NCBI RefSeq assembly: GCF_022879595.1
Contig: NZ_CP084265.1
Location: forward strand, 2,852,001 to 2,916,000
From: Caballeronia sp. Lep1P3
Lineage (GTDB): Bacteria; Pseudomonadota; Gammaproteobacteria; Burkholderiales; Burkholderiaceae
Direction: 5' to 3'
Length of the DNA: 64,000 nucleotides
Below the pieces are notes generated by a model. That model saw nothing but the letters and a program-made list of their open reading frames with translations, was not told the DNA's origin and did not search any database. Made by a program: the position numbers and the translations under genes. This document shows, in pieces, positions 37,466 through 46,223 of this stretch (positions are counted from its first letter, which is position 1; each line of letters starts with the position of its first letter).

Positions 37466-38425
37466 TCAATGAACCGGCTTCGCGGGCCAGGCGAAGCCCG
37501 GCTCGCCCGGCCCCGGCGGCATCGACGGCGCGCCGAACAGCACGCTGCGCGGGCTCGTGCTGAACGTATCGGCGGCGCGGTCGACGGAGCGCGCGGCGCT
37601 CGCCACGTCCTCGGTGAACGAATAGAGGCGCGGCAAGGCTTCGAAGCCCACGCGCGCCGTCATTTCGCGCAGCGACTCGTTCATGTCCGAGAGCGCCGCC
37701 GCCGCCTGATCCGCCGCGTTGCCCGCCTTGTTCAGATTCGTCACGAACGGCCCGTTCTCCCGGTTGAGCATCTGAATGAGCGTATTCGTCGATGCCAGCG
37801 TGCGGTCGAGCTGACTCAACGTCTGCGGCAGATGCGCGGTGGCGGGCGCGACCTGGCTCGCGAGCGACGCGATGCCGTCGGCGGCGCCCTTGAGACTCTT
37901 CGTCGTGTCGAGAAGCTGATCGCGCACGTCGTCGGAGAGGAACTTGTCCGCGTCTTCCGACAGGCGCTCGAACTTGTGCAAGATCACGTCGCCGCGCTCC
38001 TGTAGTTGCTCGAAAAGACCGGGACGCATCGGCACTTCCGCGACGTGCTGCGGCGACGACGCGAGCGCCGTCGTATCGCGCCCGGTGTCGTCCAGTTGCA
38101 CGAACGCGATGCCCGTCACGCCCTGAAAGCCGAGCGTCGCGAACGTGGAATGCGTCATCGGCGCGTTCTTGTCGACGAGAATGCGGATGCGAATCTGCCC
38201 CGGATGCGCGCGATCGAAGCGGATCGACTCTACCTTGCCGACACCGAGACCGCGATAACGCACGGCGGCATCGGTGAAGAGGCCGGTCACGTTCGTGCGC
38301 GCGATCAGGTCATATGGCACGCGCACCGTGCGATCGACGTTGAAGAAGAACGCCGCGAACGCGATGGCGAGCAACAGAACGATCGTGAACAGGCCGGTCC
38401 AGAACGCGTGTGATTTGTTTTCCAT
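37466..38425 (-). CDS. MCE-domain (MlaD-like) lipid-binding protein
   Basis: 319 residues. One N-terminal membrane helix (about 10-29), a single MCE domain (about 38-115) with VPYDLIARTNVTGLFTDAAVRYRGLGVGKVESI, and a long C-terminal helical region with amphipathic segments (SLKGAADGIASLASQVA). It resembles MlaD with a long tail that could build a tunnel or bridge between membranes. It forms a unit with the permease and ATPase genes upstream. Confidence 0.92.
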   Translation of the reverse strand: MENKSHAFWTGLFTIVLLLAIAFAAFFFNVDRTVRVPYDLIARTNVTGLFTDAAVRYRGLGVGKVESIRFDRAHPGQIRIRILVDKNAPMTHSTFATLGFQGVTGIAFVQLDDTGRDTTALASSPQHVAEVPMRPGLFEQLQERGDVILHKFERLSEDADKFLSDDVRDQLLDTTKSLKGAADGIASLASQVAPATAHLPQTLSQLDRTLASTNTLIQMLNRENGPFVTNLNKAGNAADQAAAALSDMNESLREMTARVGFEALPRLYSFTEDVASAARSVDRAADTFSTSPRSVLFGAPSMPPGPGEPGFAWPAKPVH

Positions 38426-38467
38426 CGGCAGGTTCCTTGTCCCTTTGCGCGGCGTCGCTCGCCGTGG

Positions 38468-39343
38468 CTACTTCACGGTGATGGTGGCGCCGTCGAGCGC
38501 GGCGGCGGGCAGCTTCGCGCGGCGCTCGGGCGGCAGCGCCTGCAGCGCGCGCCGGCCGCGTCGCCCGAGAAAATATTCGCGGATGAACGGATGATCCACC
38601 GCGACCGCCTCCTCCACCGGCGCCGCGACGAGCACGCGCCGGTCCGCGAGCACCGCGACGCGCGTGGAGAGCGCGACCATCGTATCGAGATCGTGCGTGA
38701 CCATCACGACGGTCAGGCCGAGCGCGCGATGCAGCGTCGCAATCAGATCGACGAATTCGTCCGATGCCTTCGGATCGAGTCCGGCTGTCGGCTCGTCGAG
38801 AAAAAGCAGTTCGGGTTCGAGCGCGATCGCCCGCGCGATGCCGACGCGCTTGACCATGCCGCCGGAAAGCGCCGCCGGCATCTTGCTCGCGTGCTTGCAC
38901 GACAGCCCGACCATTTCCAGCTTGAGCATCACGAATTCGCGGATCAGATCCTCGGGAATCTTGCCGAGTTCGCGAAACGGCTGCGCGATGTTGTCGTACA
39001 CCGTCAGCGACGAGAAGAGCGCGCCATGCTGGAACATCATGCCGGAGCGCGTGCGCAGCATCTTGGCCGTCTCGCCGTCCATGCGCGCCCATTCCTCGCC
39101 GAGCACGCGAATGGTTCCCGATGTCGGCGATTCGAGGCCGAGAATCTGCCGCACGAGCGTGGTCTTGCCCGATCCCGAGCCGCCCAGCAGCGCGACGATC
39201 TCGCCGCGCCGCACGTCGAGATTCAGATGCTCGTGGATCAGCGCGTTGCCGTAGCGCTTGGTGACATCGCGCACTTCGATGACCGGCTCCGCGATGACGG
39301 GCGGCGGCTGATGGCGCACGGCGGTGGCGAGCGTCGTCGACAT
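38468..39343 (-). CDS. ABC transporter ATPase of an Mla-type lipid transport system
   Basis: 291 residues with Walker A GGSGSGKTTL (about 54-63), Q-loop in MMFQHGALFSSLTVYDN, the signature LSGGMVKRVGIARAIA and Walker B LLFLDEPTAGLDP. The LSGGM signature and MFQHGALF are typical of MlaF-like ATPases that power lipid movement. The C-terminal tail (about 30 basic residues) is longer than in E. coli MlaF. It starts MSTTLATAVR, 6 bases after the permease gene. Confidence 0.94.
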   Translation of the reverse strand: MSTTLATAVRHQPPPVIAEPVIEVRDVTKRYGNALIHEHLNLDVRRGEIVALLGGSGSGKTTLVRQILGLESPTSGTIRVLGEEWARMDGETAKMLRTRSGMMFQHGALFSSLTVYDNIAQPFRELGKIPEDLIREFVMLKLEMVGLSCKHASKMPAALSGGMVKRVGIARAIALEPELLFLDEPTAGLDPKASDEFVDLIATLHRALGLTVVMVTHDLDTMVALSTRVAVLADRRVLVAAPVEEAVAVDHPFIREYFLGRRGRRALQALPPERRAKLPAAALDGATITVK

Positions 39344-39348
39344 GGCGG

Positions 39349-40476
39349 TCAAAGCCCTACGTTCTGGAAAAGAATCGCGAAGACGGCGTCCGCGAGAATG
39401 ACGACGGTGATGGACGTGACGACGGACGTCGTCGTGCCTTCGCCCAGACTCTGCGAATTCGCCTTGATGCGAAAGCCGAAGTGACACGCGGCGAGCGCGA
39501 TCAGCATGCCGAACACGACGCCCTTGCCGAGCCCGATCCACAGATTCGCGATCGGCACCACGGACGGCAGCGAGCGGATGAAAAACGACACGTCGATGGA
39601 GAGCACGAGCTTCGCCGCGAGCGCACCGCCCGCGAGCGCGATGATGTTCGTCCACATGACGAGCAGCGGCATCGCCACGCCGAGCGCGAGCACGCGCGGC
39701 AGCACGAGACGCAGGCCGTGCGGGATGCCCATGACCTGCATGGCGTCGAGTTCCTCGGTGACGCGCATCACGCCGATCTGCGCGGTGATCGCCGAGCCGG
39801 AGCGCCCCGCGACGAGGATCGCGGACAGCACCGGCCCGAGTTCGCGGATCACCGACAAACCGAGAATATTCACGATGTACTGGTTCGCGCCGAACATGCG
39901 CAACTGCTGCGCGGACAGATAGCTCAGCACGATGCCGATCAGGAACGCGACGAGCGCCGTGATCGCGAGCGCCTGTGCGCCGGCGTTGTAGATGTTGGCG
40001 GAGATTTCCGTCCACGGGATGCGCTGAGGACGCCGGATCAGCCCGAGGAAATCGAGCACGAAGCCGCCGAACATCGCGAGGCCGCCGTGCAGATGATCGA
40101 AGAACGCGAAGATCAGTTGTCCGAGACGCGTGACCGGATCGACGCGATCGACGGGCTCGGGTTCTTCTCGCTCGGCGTCGAGCAGCGCGACGCGCTCGAA
40201 GATCTCGCGCTGTGTGTCGGAGAGCGCGATGGTCTCCGGCATCCGGCGCCCCCAGATGCGCCAGAGCGCCTGCCCGCCGACGTGATCGAGCCGCTCGACG
40301 GAGAGCAGGTCCCACTGGCTGATCGCCTCGCGTCCGATGGCGCGCAAGCGCCGCGTGACGCCGCTTTTCGCGCGGTCACGCGCGAGCGCGAGCGCGGTCC
40401 ACTGGCCGGAAAGCCGGACCACCTTGCCTTGCTGACCGGCTTCCACTCGCAGGCGGGGCGGCGTGTCGAAGTTCAA
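39349..40476 (-). CDS. MlaE-family lipid ABC transporter permease with N-terminal STAS-like extension
   Basis: 375 residues. An N-terminal soluble region (about 1-105, LRVEAGQQGKVVRLSGQW) resembles the STAS-like extension of some MlaE proteins. The MlaE permease domain follows with about five helices, including IRELGPVLSAILVAGRSGSAI and GVMRVTEELDAMQVMGI. The start is TTG; I saw no better in-frame ATG. A -10-like TAGAAT lies at 40519-40524. An IS element sits 85 bases upstream. With the ATPase, MCE protein and lipoprotein it forms a complete lipid trafficking system. Confidence 0.92.
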   Translation of the reverse strand: MNFDTPPRLRVEAGQQGKVVRLSGQWTALALARDRAKSGVTRRLRAIGREAISQWDLLSVERLDHVGGQALWRIWGRRMPETIALSDTQREIFERVALLDAEREEPEPVDRVDPVTRLGQLIFAFFDHLHGGLAMFGGFVLDFLGLIRRPQRIPWTEISANIYNAGAQALAITALVAFLIGIVLSYLSAQQLRMFGANQYIVNILGLSVIRELGPVLSAILVAGRSGSAITAQIGVMRVTEELDAMQVMGIPHGLRLVLPRVLALGVAMPLLVMWTNIIALAGGALAAKLVLSIDVSFFIRSLPSVVPIANLWIGLGKGVVFGMLIALAACHFGFRIKANSQSLGEGTTTSVVTSITVVILADAVFAILFQNVGL

Positions 40477-40557
40477 GGGTCGAGAGCGTGCTGGGACGCG
40501 CGATGGGAGGGAGAGGACATTCTAGCGGAGGTGGATGAGGCAAGCCGGATGCGGGGC

Positions 40558-40577
40558 TTAGCAGGTTGCTGAAATAC
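40558..40577 (+). repeat. Left target duplication and inverted repeat of the IS element
   Basis: TTAG followed by CAGGTTGCTGAAATAC. It differs from the complement of the right end at two positions of sixteen. Confidence 0.9.
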
Positions 40578-41900
40578 AGGTGCTTACGACGCAGCTTTGG
40601 TCTGTCGCCGCGGCCTTTGCCGCGATTTTTCGCAGTGTGCAATTTCAACGCGAATTCACCGTCTTTTTCGACGGTTTGAGGCCGATTGTTGGCCTCGTGA
40701 CTACTCATTGCGCCACTATGGGCGGACTTGTCCCAGTGACCGCATGCGCACGAGGTTATAGGCGGCCATGTTCAACACGAACATCTGGTCAACCTTCTCC
40801 AAACTACGCACCATCACTTGGCGCATGCGCCCCACGGTCTTGGCCCACCCGAAGCCTTGTTCGATCAACTTGCGCTTTCGCTGCGAAATGGAATAGCCCA
40901 GGCTTGATGCAATCGCGTCGGCCACCGCTGAACGCCGCCCAGAAGTGTTTTGCGCAACGTGCGGGGTGACCTTCATTTGCTGGCAGGCTTCAATGAATTC
41001 CTGTGCGTCGTAACCCTTGTCTGCACCCAGCGTGATTTCTGCGTTCGCATCTTCTGCCGCTTGCCGCGCATCGTTGATCATGATCTTGGCCGCTTCACGC
41101 TCGGCATGCCCATCAGCGTGTGTCACGCGAGCGTTGACCACCAGGCCGTGCCGATTATCGGTCAGCGTATGGCCCATGTACCGCAATTGGCTGGCCGTTT
41201 TGCCTTTGCGATAGAGCCGCGCATCAGGATCAGTCTTGGACTGATGCGTCTCGTTGCTGCGCTTGCTGCCTTTGAAGTCGCCCGCGCTGCCGTCATCGTT
41301 GTCCTGATCGTCACGGTCCTTGCGCACGAAGCTCTTGTGGCCCGCCCACGCCTGAATCAAGGTGCCGTCCACGCTGAAGTGCTCACCTGAGAGCAGGTCC
41401 TTCTTCTCGGCAATGGCCACCACTTCGTTGAAGAATTTGATGACCGCGTCGTGCTTGATCAACCGCTCGCGGTTCTTCGTGAACACGGTGGGCACCCACA
41501 CCACATCATCCATTGCCAAGCCGACGAACCAGCGAAACAGGAGGTTGTATTGCACCTGCTCCATCAATTGTCGCTCCGAGCGGACACTGTAGAGGATCTG
41601 AATCAGCATTGCCCGCAGCAGCTTCTCCGGCGCGATGCTCGGCCGTCCACCTTTTATGTCGACCTCGTACATCTCGGAGAACAGCCGATCCATCTTGGCG
41701 AGCGCTTCGTTCGCCATGACGCGAATCGAGCGCAGCGGATGCGACGCCGGAACGAAGTCGTCGAGCTTGCGAAAGGAAAACAAACTCTCAGTGAACGTGT
41801 CGGCGCCGCGCATGATCTCCGGGGGGGCAAGTTAGGTCCTTCTATCAACGCTTCAGGCACATCCCGCGATGACCTCTGCGATCAGTATTTCAGCGGCCTG
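40562..41900 (-). mobile_element. Complete IS5-type insertion sequence (1339 bases)
   Basis: Bounded by 16-base imperfect inverted repeats, CAGGTTGCTGAAATAC at 40562-40577 and GTATTTCAGCGGCCTG at 41885-41900 (14 of 16 match), and flanked by the direct repeat TTAG (40558-40561 and 41901-41904). A four-base YTAR duplication is typical of IS5-group elements. One intact transposase gene lies inside. About 150 bases after the transposase stop are non-coding, with a CGCGGC/GCCGCG hairpin and T run in the plus direction at 40609-40630. Intact ends and target duplication suggest a recent insertion. Confidence 0.93.
40716..41813 (-). CDS. IS5-family transposase (DDE type)
   Basis: 365 residues, full length. 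It begins MRGADTFTESLFSFRKLDDF, with a DUF772 N-terminal domain (about 40-120, LLRAMLIQILYSVRSERQL), then a DDE_Tnp_1 catalytic region. Candidate catalytic acids are in HFSVDGTLIQAW, ITLGADKGYDAQEF and RKLIEQGFGWAKTVG. The frame is uninterrupted, so the element could be active. Base composition is a little less GC-rich than the neighbouring genes. Confidence 0.95.
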   Translation of the reverse strand: MRGADTFTESLFSFRKLDDFVPASHPLRSIRVMANEALAKMDRLFSEMYEVDIKGGRPSIAPEKLLRAMLIQILYSVRSERQLMEQVQYNLLFRWFVGLAMDDVVWVPTVFTKNRERLIKHDAVIKFFNEVVAIAEKKDLLSGEHFSVDGTLIQAWAGHKSFVRKDRDDQDNDDGSAGDFKGSKRSNETHQSKTDPDARLYRKGKTASQLRYMGHTLTDNRHGLVVNARVTHADGHAEREAAKIMINDARQAAEDANAEITLGADKGYDAQEFIEACQQMKVTPHVAQNTSGRRSAVADAIASSLGYSISQRKRKLIEQGFGWAKTVGRMRQVMVRSLEKVDQMFVLNMAAYNLVRMRSLGQVRP

Positions 41901-41904
41901 TTAG
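41885..41904 (-). repeat. Right inverted repeat and target duplication of the IS element
   Basis: GTATTTCAGCGGCCTG followed by TTAG, matching the left end. Excising the element and one TTAG would restore the uninterrupted chromosomal site. Confidence 0.9.
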
Positions 41905-41970
41905 GCCGATCGGATGACTGTTCGTGAGGACGCGGGTGCGTGAAAGTGGAATGAATCGCTCCTGAATAAA

Positions 41971-41986
41971 TTAGCAAATATGCTAA
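41971..41986. promoter_or_regulatory. Probable toxin-antitoxin operator overlapping the higB start codon
   Basis: Perfect dyad TTAGCA-AATA-TGCTAA. The higB ATG is formed by its central bases and the start of its right arm. HigA-type antitoxins autoregulate by binding dyads at the promoter, and binding here would also cover the start of the coding sequence. Confidence 0.72.
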
Positions 41987-42327
41987 CATCCGATACTGGC
42001 CCGTGGACCATCGCTTATTACAGCGCGCGCGTCAAAGATGAAGTCTGGCAACTGCCTCCGGGCATCCTCGCCAGTTACTTTCGCCTCACTCGCCCGCTAA
42101 GGGAGCACGGTCCCGGCCTGCCTCTTCCTCATGCGCGGCCGATGGGCGACAAACTTTTTGAACTGCGTCCGGCAGGTCACGACGGCATTGGACGCGTGTT
42201 CTATTGCACGCTCGAGGGAAGGCGCATCGTCATATTGCATTCCTTCGCCAAGAAGACGCAGCGCACGCCGCTGAAGGAACTGCATCTTGCCCGCAAACGG
42301 TTGAAGGAGGTTCGACGAAATGGCTAA
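41980..42327 (+). CDS. higB: HigB/RelE-like toxin of a type II toxin-antitoxin system
   Basis: 115 residues of the phage-derived Gp49-like/HigB family (DUF891, RelE superfamily), ribosome-dependent mRNA interferases. Visible are WQLPPGILASYFRLTRPLREHGP, the core KLFELRPAGHDGIGRVFYC and ILHSFAKKTQRTPLKEL, with the basic and aromatic residues of the RNA-cutting surface. The ATG lies inside the operator dyad and no ribosome site is visible upstream, so translation from a very short leader is possible. It overlaps the antitoxin gene by eight bases and sits 75 bases from the IS element. Confidence 0.9.
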   Translation: MLTSDTGPWTIAYYSARVKDEVWQLPPGILASYFRLTRPLREHGPGLPLPHARPMGDKLFELRPAGHDGIGRVFYCTLEGRRIVILHSFAKKTQRTPLKELHLARKRLKEVRRNG

Positions 42328-42655
42328 GACCCGCTGGCAGCAGCAAATGGAAGCGCGCTACGATCCCGTGCCGCATTCGGACGAGGAAGTCGCGCAGATG
42401 TTCGCCGCCGATCCCGCGTTGAAGGCCGCCTACGACGCGCTCGAAGACGAATACGCCGCACTCGATGCTCTGCTTCGCGCGCGCAAGGAAGCCGGCCTGA
42501 CGCAGGCGCAAGTCGCTGAACGCATGGGCACGACCGCGTCAGCCGTGGCGCGGCTCGAAGGATCGCTCGTCAGCGAAAAGCATTCGCCGACGCTGGCCAC
42601 GCTCCGCAAATACGCCACCGCTTGCGGCAAGACCTTGAGAATCTCGTTCGTCTGA
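42320..42655 (+). CDS. higA: HigA-type antitoxin with XRE helix-turn-helix
   Basis: 111 residues. The N-terminal half is charged and helical, and the C-terminal XRE helix-turn-helix has GLTQAQVAERMGTTASAVARLEG (about 60-82), ending KTLRISFV. It neutralises HigB and represses the operon. A strong AAGGAGG lies nine bases before the ATG inside the toxin gene, while the toxin itself has no visible site, which would favour antitoxin synthesis. Confidence 0.92.
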   Translation: MAKTRWQQQMEARYDPVPHSDEEVAQMFAADPALKAAYDALEDEYAALDALLRARKEAGLTQAQVAERMGTTASAVARLEGSLVSEKHSPTLATLRKYATACGKTLRISFV

Positions 42656-42713
42656 TGCGCGCGGTCGCAGGAGCGCAATCGCTCGCCAGGACGCCCCCGC
42701 TACAATATCCGCC

Positions 42714-43625
42714 ATGACCCCGTCCCCCTCCTTCGCCCCCGACGCCCCCTGGCGCATCGACCGCATTCGCCTCGCGGCGCTCGCGGAGCGCCCTGCGCGC
42801 GAGTGGAACATCGATATCGTCGACGAAACCGGTTCGACCAACGCCGACCTCATCGAGCGGCTTCGCGCACTGCCGCGCGGCGCGGCGCAGGACGCGCTGC
42901 CCGCGCCTGTCGTGCGCATCGCGTATTCGCAGACGGCGGGTCGCGGACGGCGCGGCCGCGCGTGGCTCGCCGAGCCGGGCAACGCGCTGCTGATGTCGGT
43001 CGGATACGCACTGCGACGCCCCATCGAAGGGCTCGCCGGCCTGAGTCTCGCCGTCGGCACGGCGGTGCTCGATGCGCTCGCGCGCCTGCCGCTGTCGCCA
43101 TCCGCGCGGCCCGCGCTCAAATGGCCGAACGACGTGCTGCTCGACGATGGCAAGCTCGCCGGCATCCTCATTGAAACGGCGTGGACCGCGCCCGGCGTGA
43201 CGGCGGTCGTGATCGGCATCGGCATCAATCTGCACGGCGCGGAGCAGCTCGCCGCGCAGGTGGACGATGCGAACCGCCAGTCGTCGCCGAACGGAACCGG
43301 CGTTACCGGCACCGCGCCCGCCGCACTCGCGCGCGCGTGGCCGGACGCGAATCTCACCGACACGCTCGCCGCGCTCCTCAACGCACTCGACGCCGCGCTG
43401 CCGCGCTTCGAAGCCGACGGTTTTCGGGCGTTCCGCCAGCGCTGGCTCGACGCGCACGCCTACGCCGGACGCGAAGTCGCGCTGCTCGATCAGGGACAGG
43501 AAGTGACGCGCGGCATCGCGGCGGGCGTCGACGACAACGGCCAGTTGCTGATCGACGCGCCCGAAGGTCCGCGCGCCGTCGCGACCGGCGAACTGACGCT
43601 GCGCCTCGCGAAGGAGCGTCCATGA
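42714..43625 (+). CDS. birA: Biotin-[acetyl-CoA-carboxylase] ligase
   Basis: 303 residues. It attaches biotin to the carrier protein of acetyl-CoA carboxylase. The biotin loop GRGRRGRAW (76-84) and [19 protein letters not shown] (136-154) are clear, and a C-terminal SH3-like domain with [18 protein letters not shown] follows. There is no N-terminal helix-turn-helix, so it should not act as a repressor of biotin genes like E. coli BirA. ATGA overlap with coaX suggests translational coupling, a common birA-coaX arrangement. Confidence 0.95.
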   Translation: MTPSPSFAPDAPWRIDRIRLAALAERPAREWNIDIVDETGSTNADLIERLRALPRGAAQDALPAPVVRIAYSQTAGRGRRGRAWLAEPGNALLMSVGYALRRPIEGLAGLSLAVGTAVLDALARLPLSPSARPALKWPNDVLLDDGKLAGILIETAWTAPGVTAVVIGIGINLHGAEQLAAQVDDANRQSSPNGTGVTGTAPAALARAWPDANLTDTLAALLNALDAALPRFEADGFRAFRQRWLDAHAYAGREVALLDQGQEVTRGIAAGVDDNGQLLIDAPEGPRAVATGELTLRLAKERP

Positions 43626-44452
43626 GCCACGCGCCGATGCTGCTGATCGACGCGGGCAACAGCCGCATCAAATGGTCGCTCGTCGATGCGAACGGCGCGG
43701 CGATCGCGGGCGGCGCACTGGAACACGGGAACGACGCGGCATCGCGGGAAGACCCGGCGCTCGACGCATGGTCTCGCGTGCCGGCGCCAGGCAGCGTCTG
43801 GATTTCGAATGTGGCGGGCGCGGCAGTCGAGGCGCGCATCGCGGGTGTGCTGGACGCTGCGTGGCCGGCATCGCCGCGCACCGTCGTCCGCGCGAAGCCC
43901 GCGCAGTGCGGCGTCGTCAACGGCTATGCGGAGCCGGAGAAACTCGGGAGCGACCGCTGGGCCGGATTGATCGGCGCGCGCGCGGCGTTTCCGGGGCAGA
44001 ACGTGCTGATTGCCACTTTTGGCACCGCGACGACGCTCGAAGCGTTGCGCGCCGATGGCGTCTTCACGGGCGGGCTGATCGCGCCCGGCTGGTCGCTGAT
44101 GATGCAATCGCTCGGTAGCCATACCGCGCAATTGCCGACGCTCGACGCACGCGCCGCGCGCCGCGCGCTCGATCGCGCCGGCGACGAACCGCGCGGCCTC
44201 TTCGCCACCGATACCGCCGCCGCGTTGTCGGCCGGCTGCCTGCTTGCGCAAGCGAGCCTCGTCGAACGCGCCTGGCGCGACTTGCGCGCGGACTGGCAAG
44301 CGGACGTGCGCCTCGTGCTCGGCGGCGGCGCGGCGCATGAGATCGCGGGCGCGCTCGGCGTCGCGCATACGCGGCACGATTCCCTCGTGCTGGCCGGCCT
44401 CGCGCTCATCGCGCAGGACGCGGCCGCACACTCACCATCCTCGATTGCTTGA
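43622..44452 (+). CDS. coaX: Type III pantothenate kinase
   Basis: 276 residues of the ASKHA-fold CoaX family, which phosphorylates pantothenate in the first step of CoA synthesis and is not inhibited by CoA. Motifs are [12 protein letters not shown] (ATP phosphate loop), [21 protein letters not shown] and [13 protein letters not shown], followed by [11 protein letters not shown]. Its ATG overlaps the birA stop. The following small gene starts 17 bases after it. Confidence 0.95.
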   Translation: MSHAPMLLIDAGNSRIKWSLVDANGAAIAGGALEHGNDAASREDPALDAWSRVPAPGSVWISNVAGAAVEARIAGVLDAAWPASPRTVVRAKPAQCGVVNGYAEPEKLGSDRWAGLIGARAAFPGQNVLIATFGTATTLEALRADGVFTGGLIAPGWSLMMQSLGSHTAQLPTLDARAARRALDRAGDEPRGLFATDTAAALSAGCLLAQASLVERAWRDLRADWQADVRLVLGGGAAHEIAGALGVAHTRHDSLVLAGLALIAQDAAAHSPSSIA

Positions 44453-44469
44453 CTGACGGAGCTTCACGA

Positions 44470-44712
44470 ATGCTGCGCTGGCTGATCGCCTTTCTCGTCC
44501 TCGCGAACGTGCTGGTCTTCGCGGCCATGCACGGCGTGTTCGGAACGCCGCTGCCGGCAGCCGGCGCGCGCGAGCCGCATCATCTGTTGCAGCAGGTGCG
44601 GCCTGAAACACTCACGACGCGCCCGCTTCGTCCCGAGGAGGCCGCCGATCAACCGCAAGTCGGCGGTCCCGCGCCCGCCGCGAACGTGCAGACGAAGCCG
44701 CTCGGCCAGTGA
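44470..44712 (+). CDS. Small single-span membrane protein of unknown function
   Basis: 80 residues from MLRWLIAFLV, with one hydrophobic segment (about 1-27) and a polar Pro/Arg/Gln-rich tail. The ATG is preferred over a TTG seven codons upstream because a GGAG lies before it. It follows birA-coaX with a short gap and may be cotranscribed; similar small proteins occur after coaX in relatives, sometimes annotated as SPOR-like fragments, though no SPOR domain is visible here. Function unknown. Confidence 0.6.
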   Translation: MLRWLIAFLVLANVLVFAAMHGVFGTPLPAAGAREPHHLLQQVRPETLTTRPLRPEEAADQPQVGGPAPAANVQTKPLGQ

Positions 44713-44721
44713 AGCCTGCGG

Positions 44722-45204
44722 TTACGGCTGGGCGCGGACCTTTTTGAGCAGCGCGGTGGTCGAGCGGTCATGCTCGAACGCGATCGCGAGCGCCTTGCCG
44801 CCCCAGCCGCGCACCAGCGCCGATTCGGCCAGCTTGTCCATGTCGTAGTCGCCGCCCTTCACGAGCACGTCCGGATGCACGGCTTCGATCAGTTGCAGCG
44901 GCGTCGATTCCTCGAACTTCACCACCCAGTCCACGCTTTCCAGCGCCGCGAGCAGCGCCATGCGATCGTCTTCGCGATTGATCGGCCGGTCGTCGCCCTT
45001 GCCGAGCGTTCGCACGGAAGCGTCGCTGTTCACGCCGACGACGAGCGTCGCGCCGAGCGCTTTCGCGTCCGCGAGATACGTGACGTGTCCGCGATGCAGG
45101 ATGTCGAAAACGCCGTTCGTGAAGACGACGGGCCCGGCGAGCGTCGGACGGAGCGCGGCGAGCGCGTCGCGCGTGATGATCTTGCGTTCGAAGATGGCGG
45201 GCAT
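44722..45204 (-). CDS. rfaE2: D-glycero-beta-D-manno-heptose-1-phosphate adenylyltransferase
   Basis: 160 residues of the nucleotidyltransferase domain that in E. coli forms the C-terminal half of HldE. Motifs are VFTNGVFDILHRGHVTYLADA with HRGH (about 38-41) and VGVNSDASVRTLGKGDDRPIN. It makes ADP-heptose for lipopolysaccharide inner core. The partner kinase domain is separate, as usual in Burkholderia. It converges with the small gene above after nine bases. Confidence 0.95.
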   Translation of the reverse strand: MPAIFERKIITRDALAALRPTLAGPVVFTNGVFDILHRGHVTYLADAKALGATLVVGVNSDASVRTLGKGDDRPINREDDRMALLAALESVDWVVKFEESTPLQLIEAVHPDVLVKGGDYDMDKLAESALVRGWGGKALAIAFEHDRSTTALLKKVRAQP

Positions 45205-45291
45205 GGCGAGGCTCGGCGGGAAGTTCTGAAAGCGCGCATTGTGCCACGGCGCACTATGCGCCAAGCGGAGCGCAATGCGCGGGCAGGAAGC

Positions 45292-45324
45292 AAAACGGCC
45301 CGCCGGTTTTACGTGGCGGGCCGT
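45292..45324 (-). terminator. Rho-independent terminator after the ferritin-like gene
   Basis: Perfect 10-base arms ACGGCCCGCC/GGCGGGCCGT with a 10-base loop. On the minus strand it is followed by TTTTGC, 23 bases after the ferritin-like stop. CTTTTC follows in the other direction, so it may work both ways. Confidence 0.85.
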
Positions 45325-45347
45325 CTTTTCAACGATAGCGGGAAAGC

Positions 45348-46223
45348 TCAGGCGGGCTGCCCGGACGAGCCGCCCGGCGCGGCCTGAAGACGCTGGACCA
45401 CTTCCTTGCGATAGCGGTTCAACTCCTGCGCGGTCACGAACGAGCGCTCGAAAAGAATCGACAGGTTGTGCAGGATACGCTCGACCACCTTCTTCTCCCA
45501 GAGGTCGTCGAAGCGGATCTGGTCGTCCAGCCAGCGCTCGAGCCACTCGGGATCGGGCAGGCGCGACTGCACGGTATCGCGCGGGAAGAGCGCCTGATTG
45601 ACGTGCAGGTTCGTGGGATGCAGCGGCTTTTCGGTGCGGCGCGCGGAAGCCATCAGCACGCCGATCTTCGCGAACGCGGCGCGCGCGGTGTCGCCCGCAT
45701 TCGCGAGCGCCTTCTTCATGTAACGCAGATACGCGCCACCGTGACGGGCTTCGTCGCGCGAGATGGTTTCGTAGATGTGCTTGATGACCGGCTCTGTATG
45801 CCATTCGGCCGCGCGGCGATACCAGTGGTTCAGGCGGATTTCGCCGCAGAAATGCAGCATCAGCGTTTCGAGCGGCGGCGCGGGATCGAATTCGAAGCGC
45901 ACGGCGTGCAACTCCTCTTCGGTCGGCACGAGTTCGGGCCTGAAGCGGCGCAGGTATTCCATGAGCACCAGCGAATGCTTCTGCTCCTCGAAGAACCACA
46001 CGCTCATGAAAGCGGAGAAGTCGCTGTCGTGATGGTTGTCACGCAGGAACATTTCGGTTGCGGGAAGAGCGGACCATTCGGTGATCGCGTTCATCTTGAT
46101 GGTCCTTGCCTGCTCGTCGGTGAGCAGGGACGCATCGAACTTGTCCCAGGGGATGTCCTTCTCCATATCCCAGCGGACGGATTCCAGCGATTTATAAAGT
46201 TCCGGATAAAGCATGGTGTTCAT
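45348..46223 (-). CDS. Ferritin-like diiron protein of unknown function
   Basis: 291 residues from MNTMLYPELYKSL. The helical core carries two ExxH motifs, EQKH in WFFEEQKHSLVL (about residue 89) and EARH in ISRDEARHGG (about 158), plus Glu residues in EWSALPATEMF and FCGEIRLNHW. This gives a complete diiron ligand set as in ferritin-like and acyl-ACP desaturase-like proteins. The substrate is unknown. The frame stays open 63 codons upstream but that region is promoter-like. It lies 453 bases downstream of a CarH-like regulator on the same strand and has a palindrome at its promoter. Confidence 0.85.
   Translation of the reverse strand: MNTMLYPELYKSLESVRWDMEKDIPWDKFDASLLTDEQARTIKMNAITEWSALPATEMFLRDNHHDSDFSAFMSVWFFEEQKHSLVLMEYLRRFRPELVPTEEELHAVRFEFDPAPPLETLMLHFCGEIRLNHWYRRAAEWHTEPVIKHIYETISRDEARHGGAYLRYMKKALANAGDTARAAFAKIGVLMASARRTEKPLHPTNLHVNQALFPRDTVQSRLPDPEWLERWLDDQIRFDDLWEKKVVERILHNLSILFERSFVTAQELNRYRKEVVQRLQAAPGGSSGQPA

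Noticed and set aside
38468..40315. Apparent 615-residue fusion ending in the ABC ATPase
   Set aside because: The upstream part is out-of-frame permease sequence; the ATPase starts at 39343.
42320..42655. higA as part of the IS element or a prophage remnant
   Set aside because: The IS ends at 41900 with a clean target duplication, and no phage genes flank higBA. The pair is a separate unit that the IS merely landed beside.
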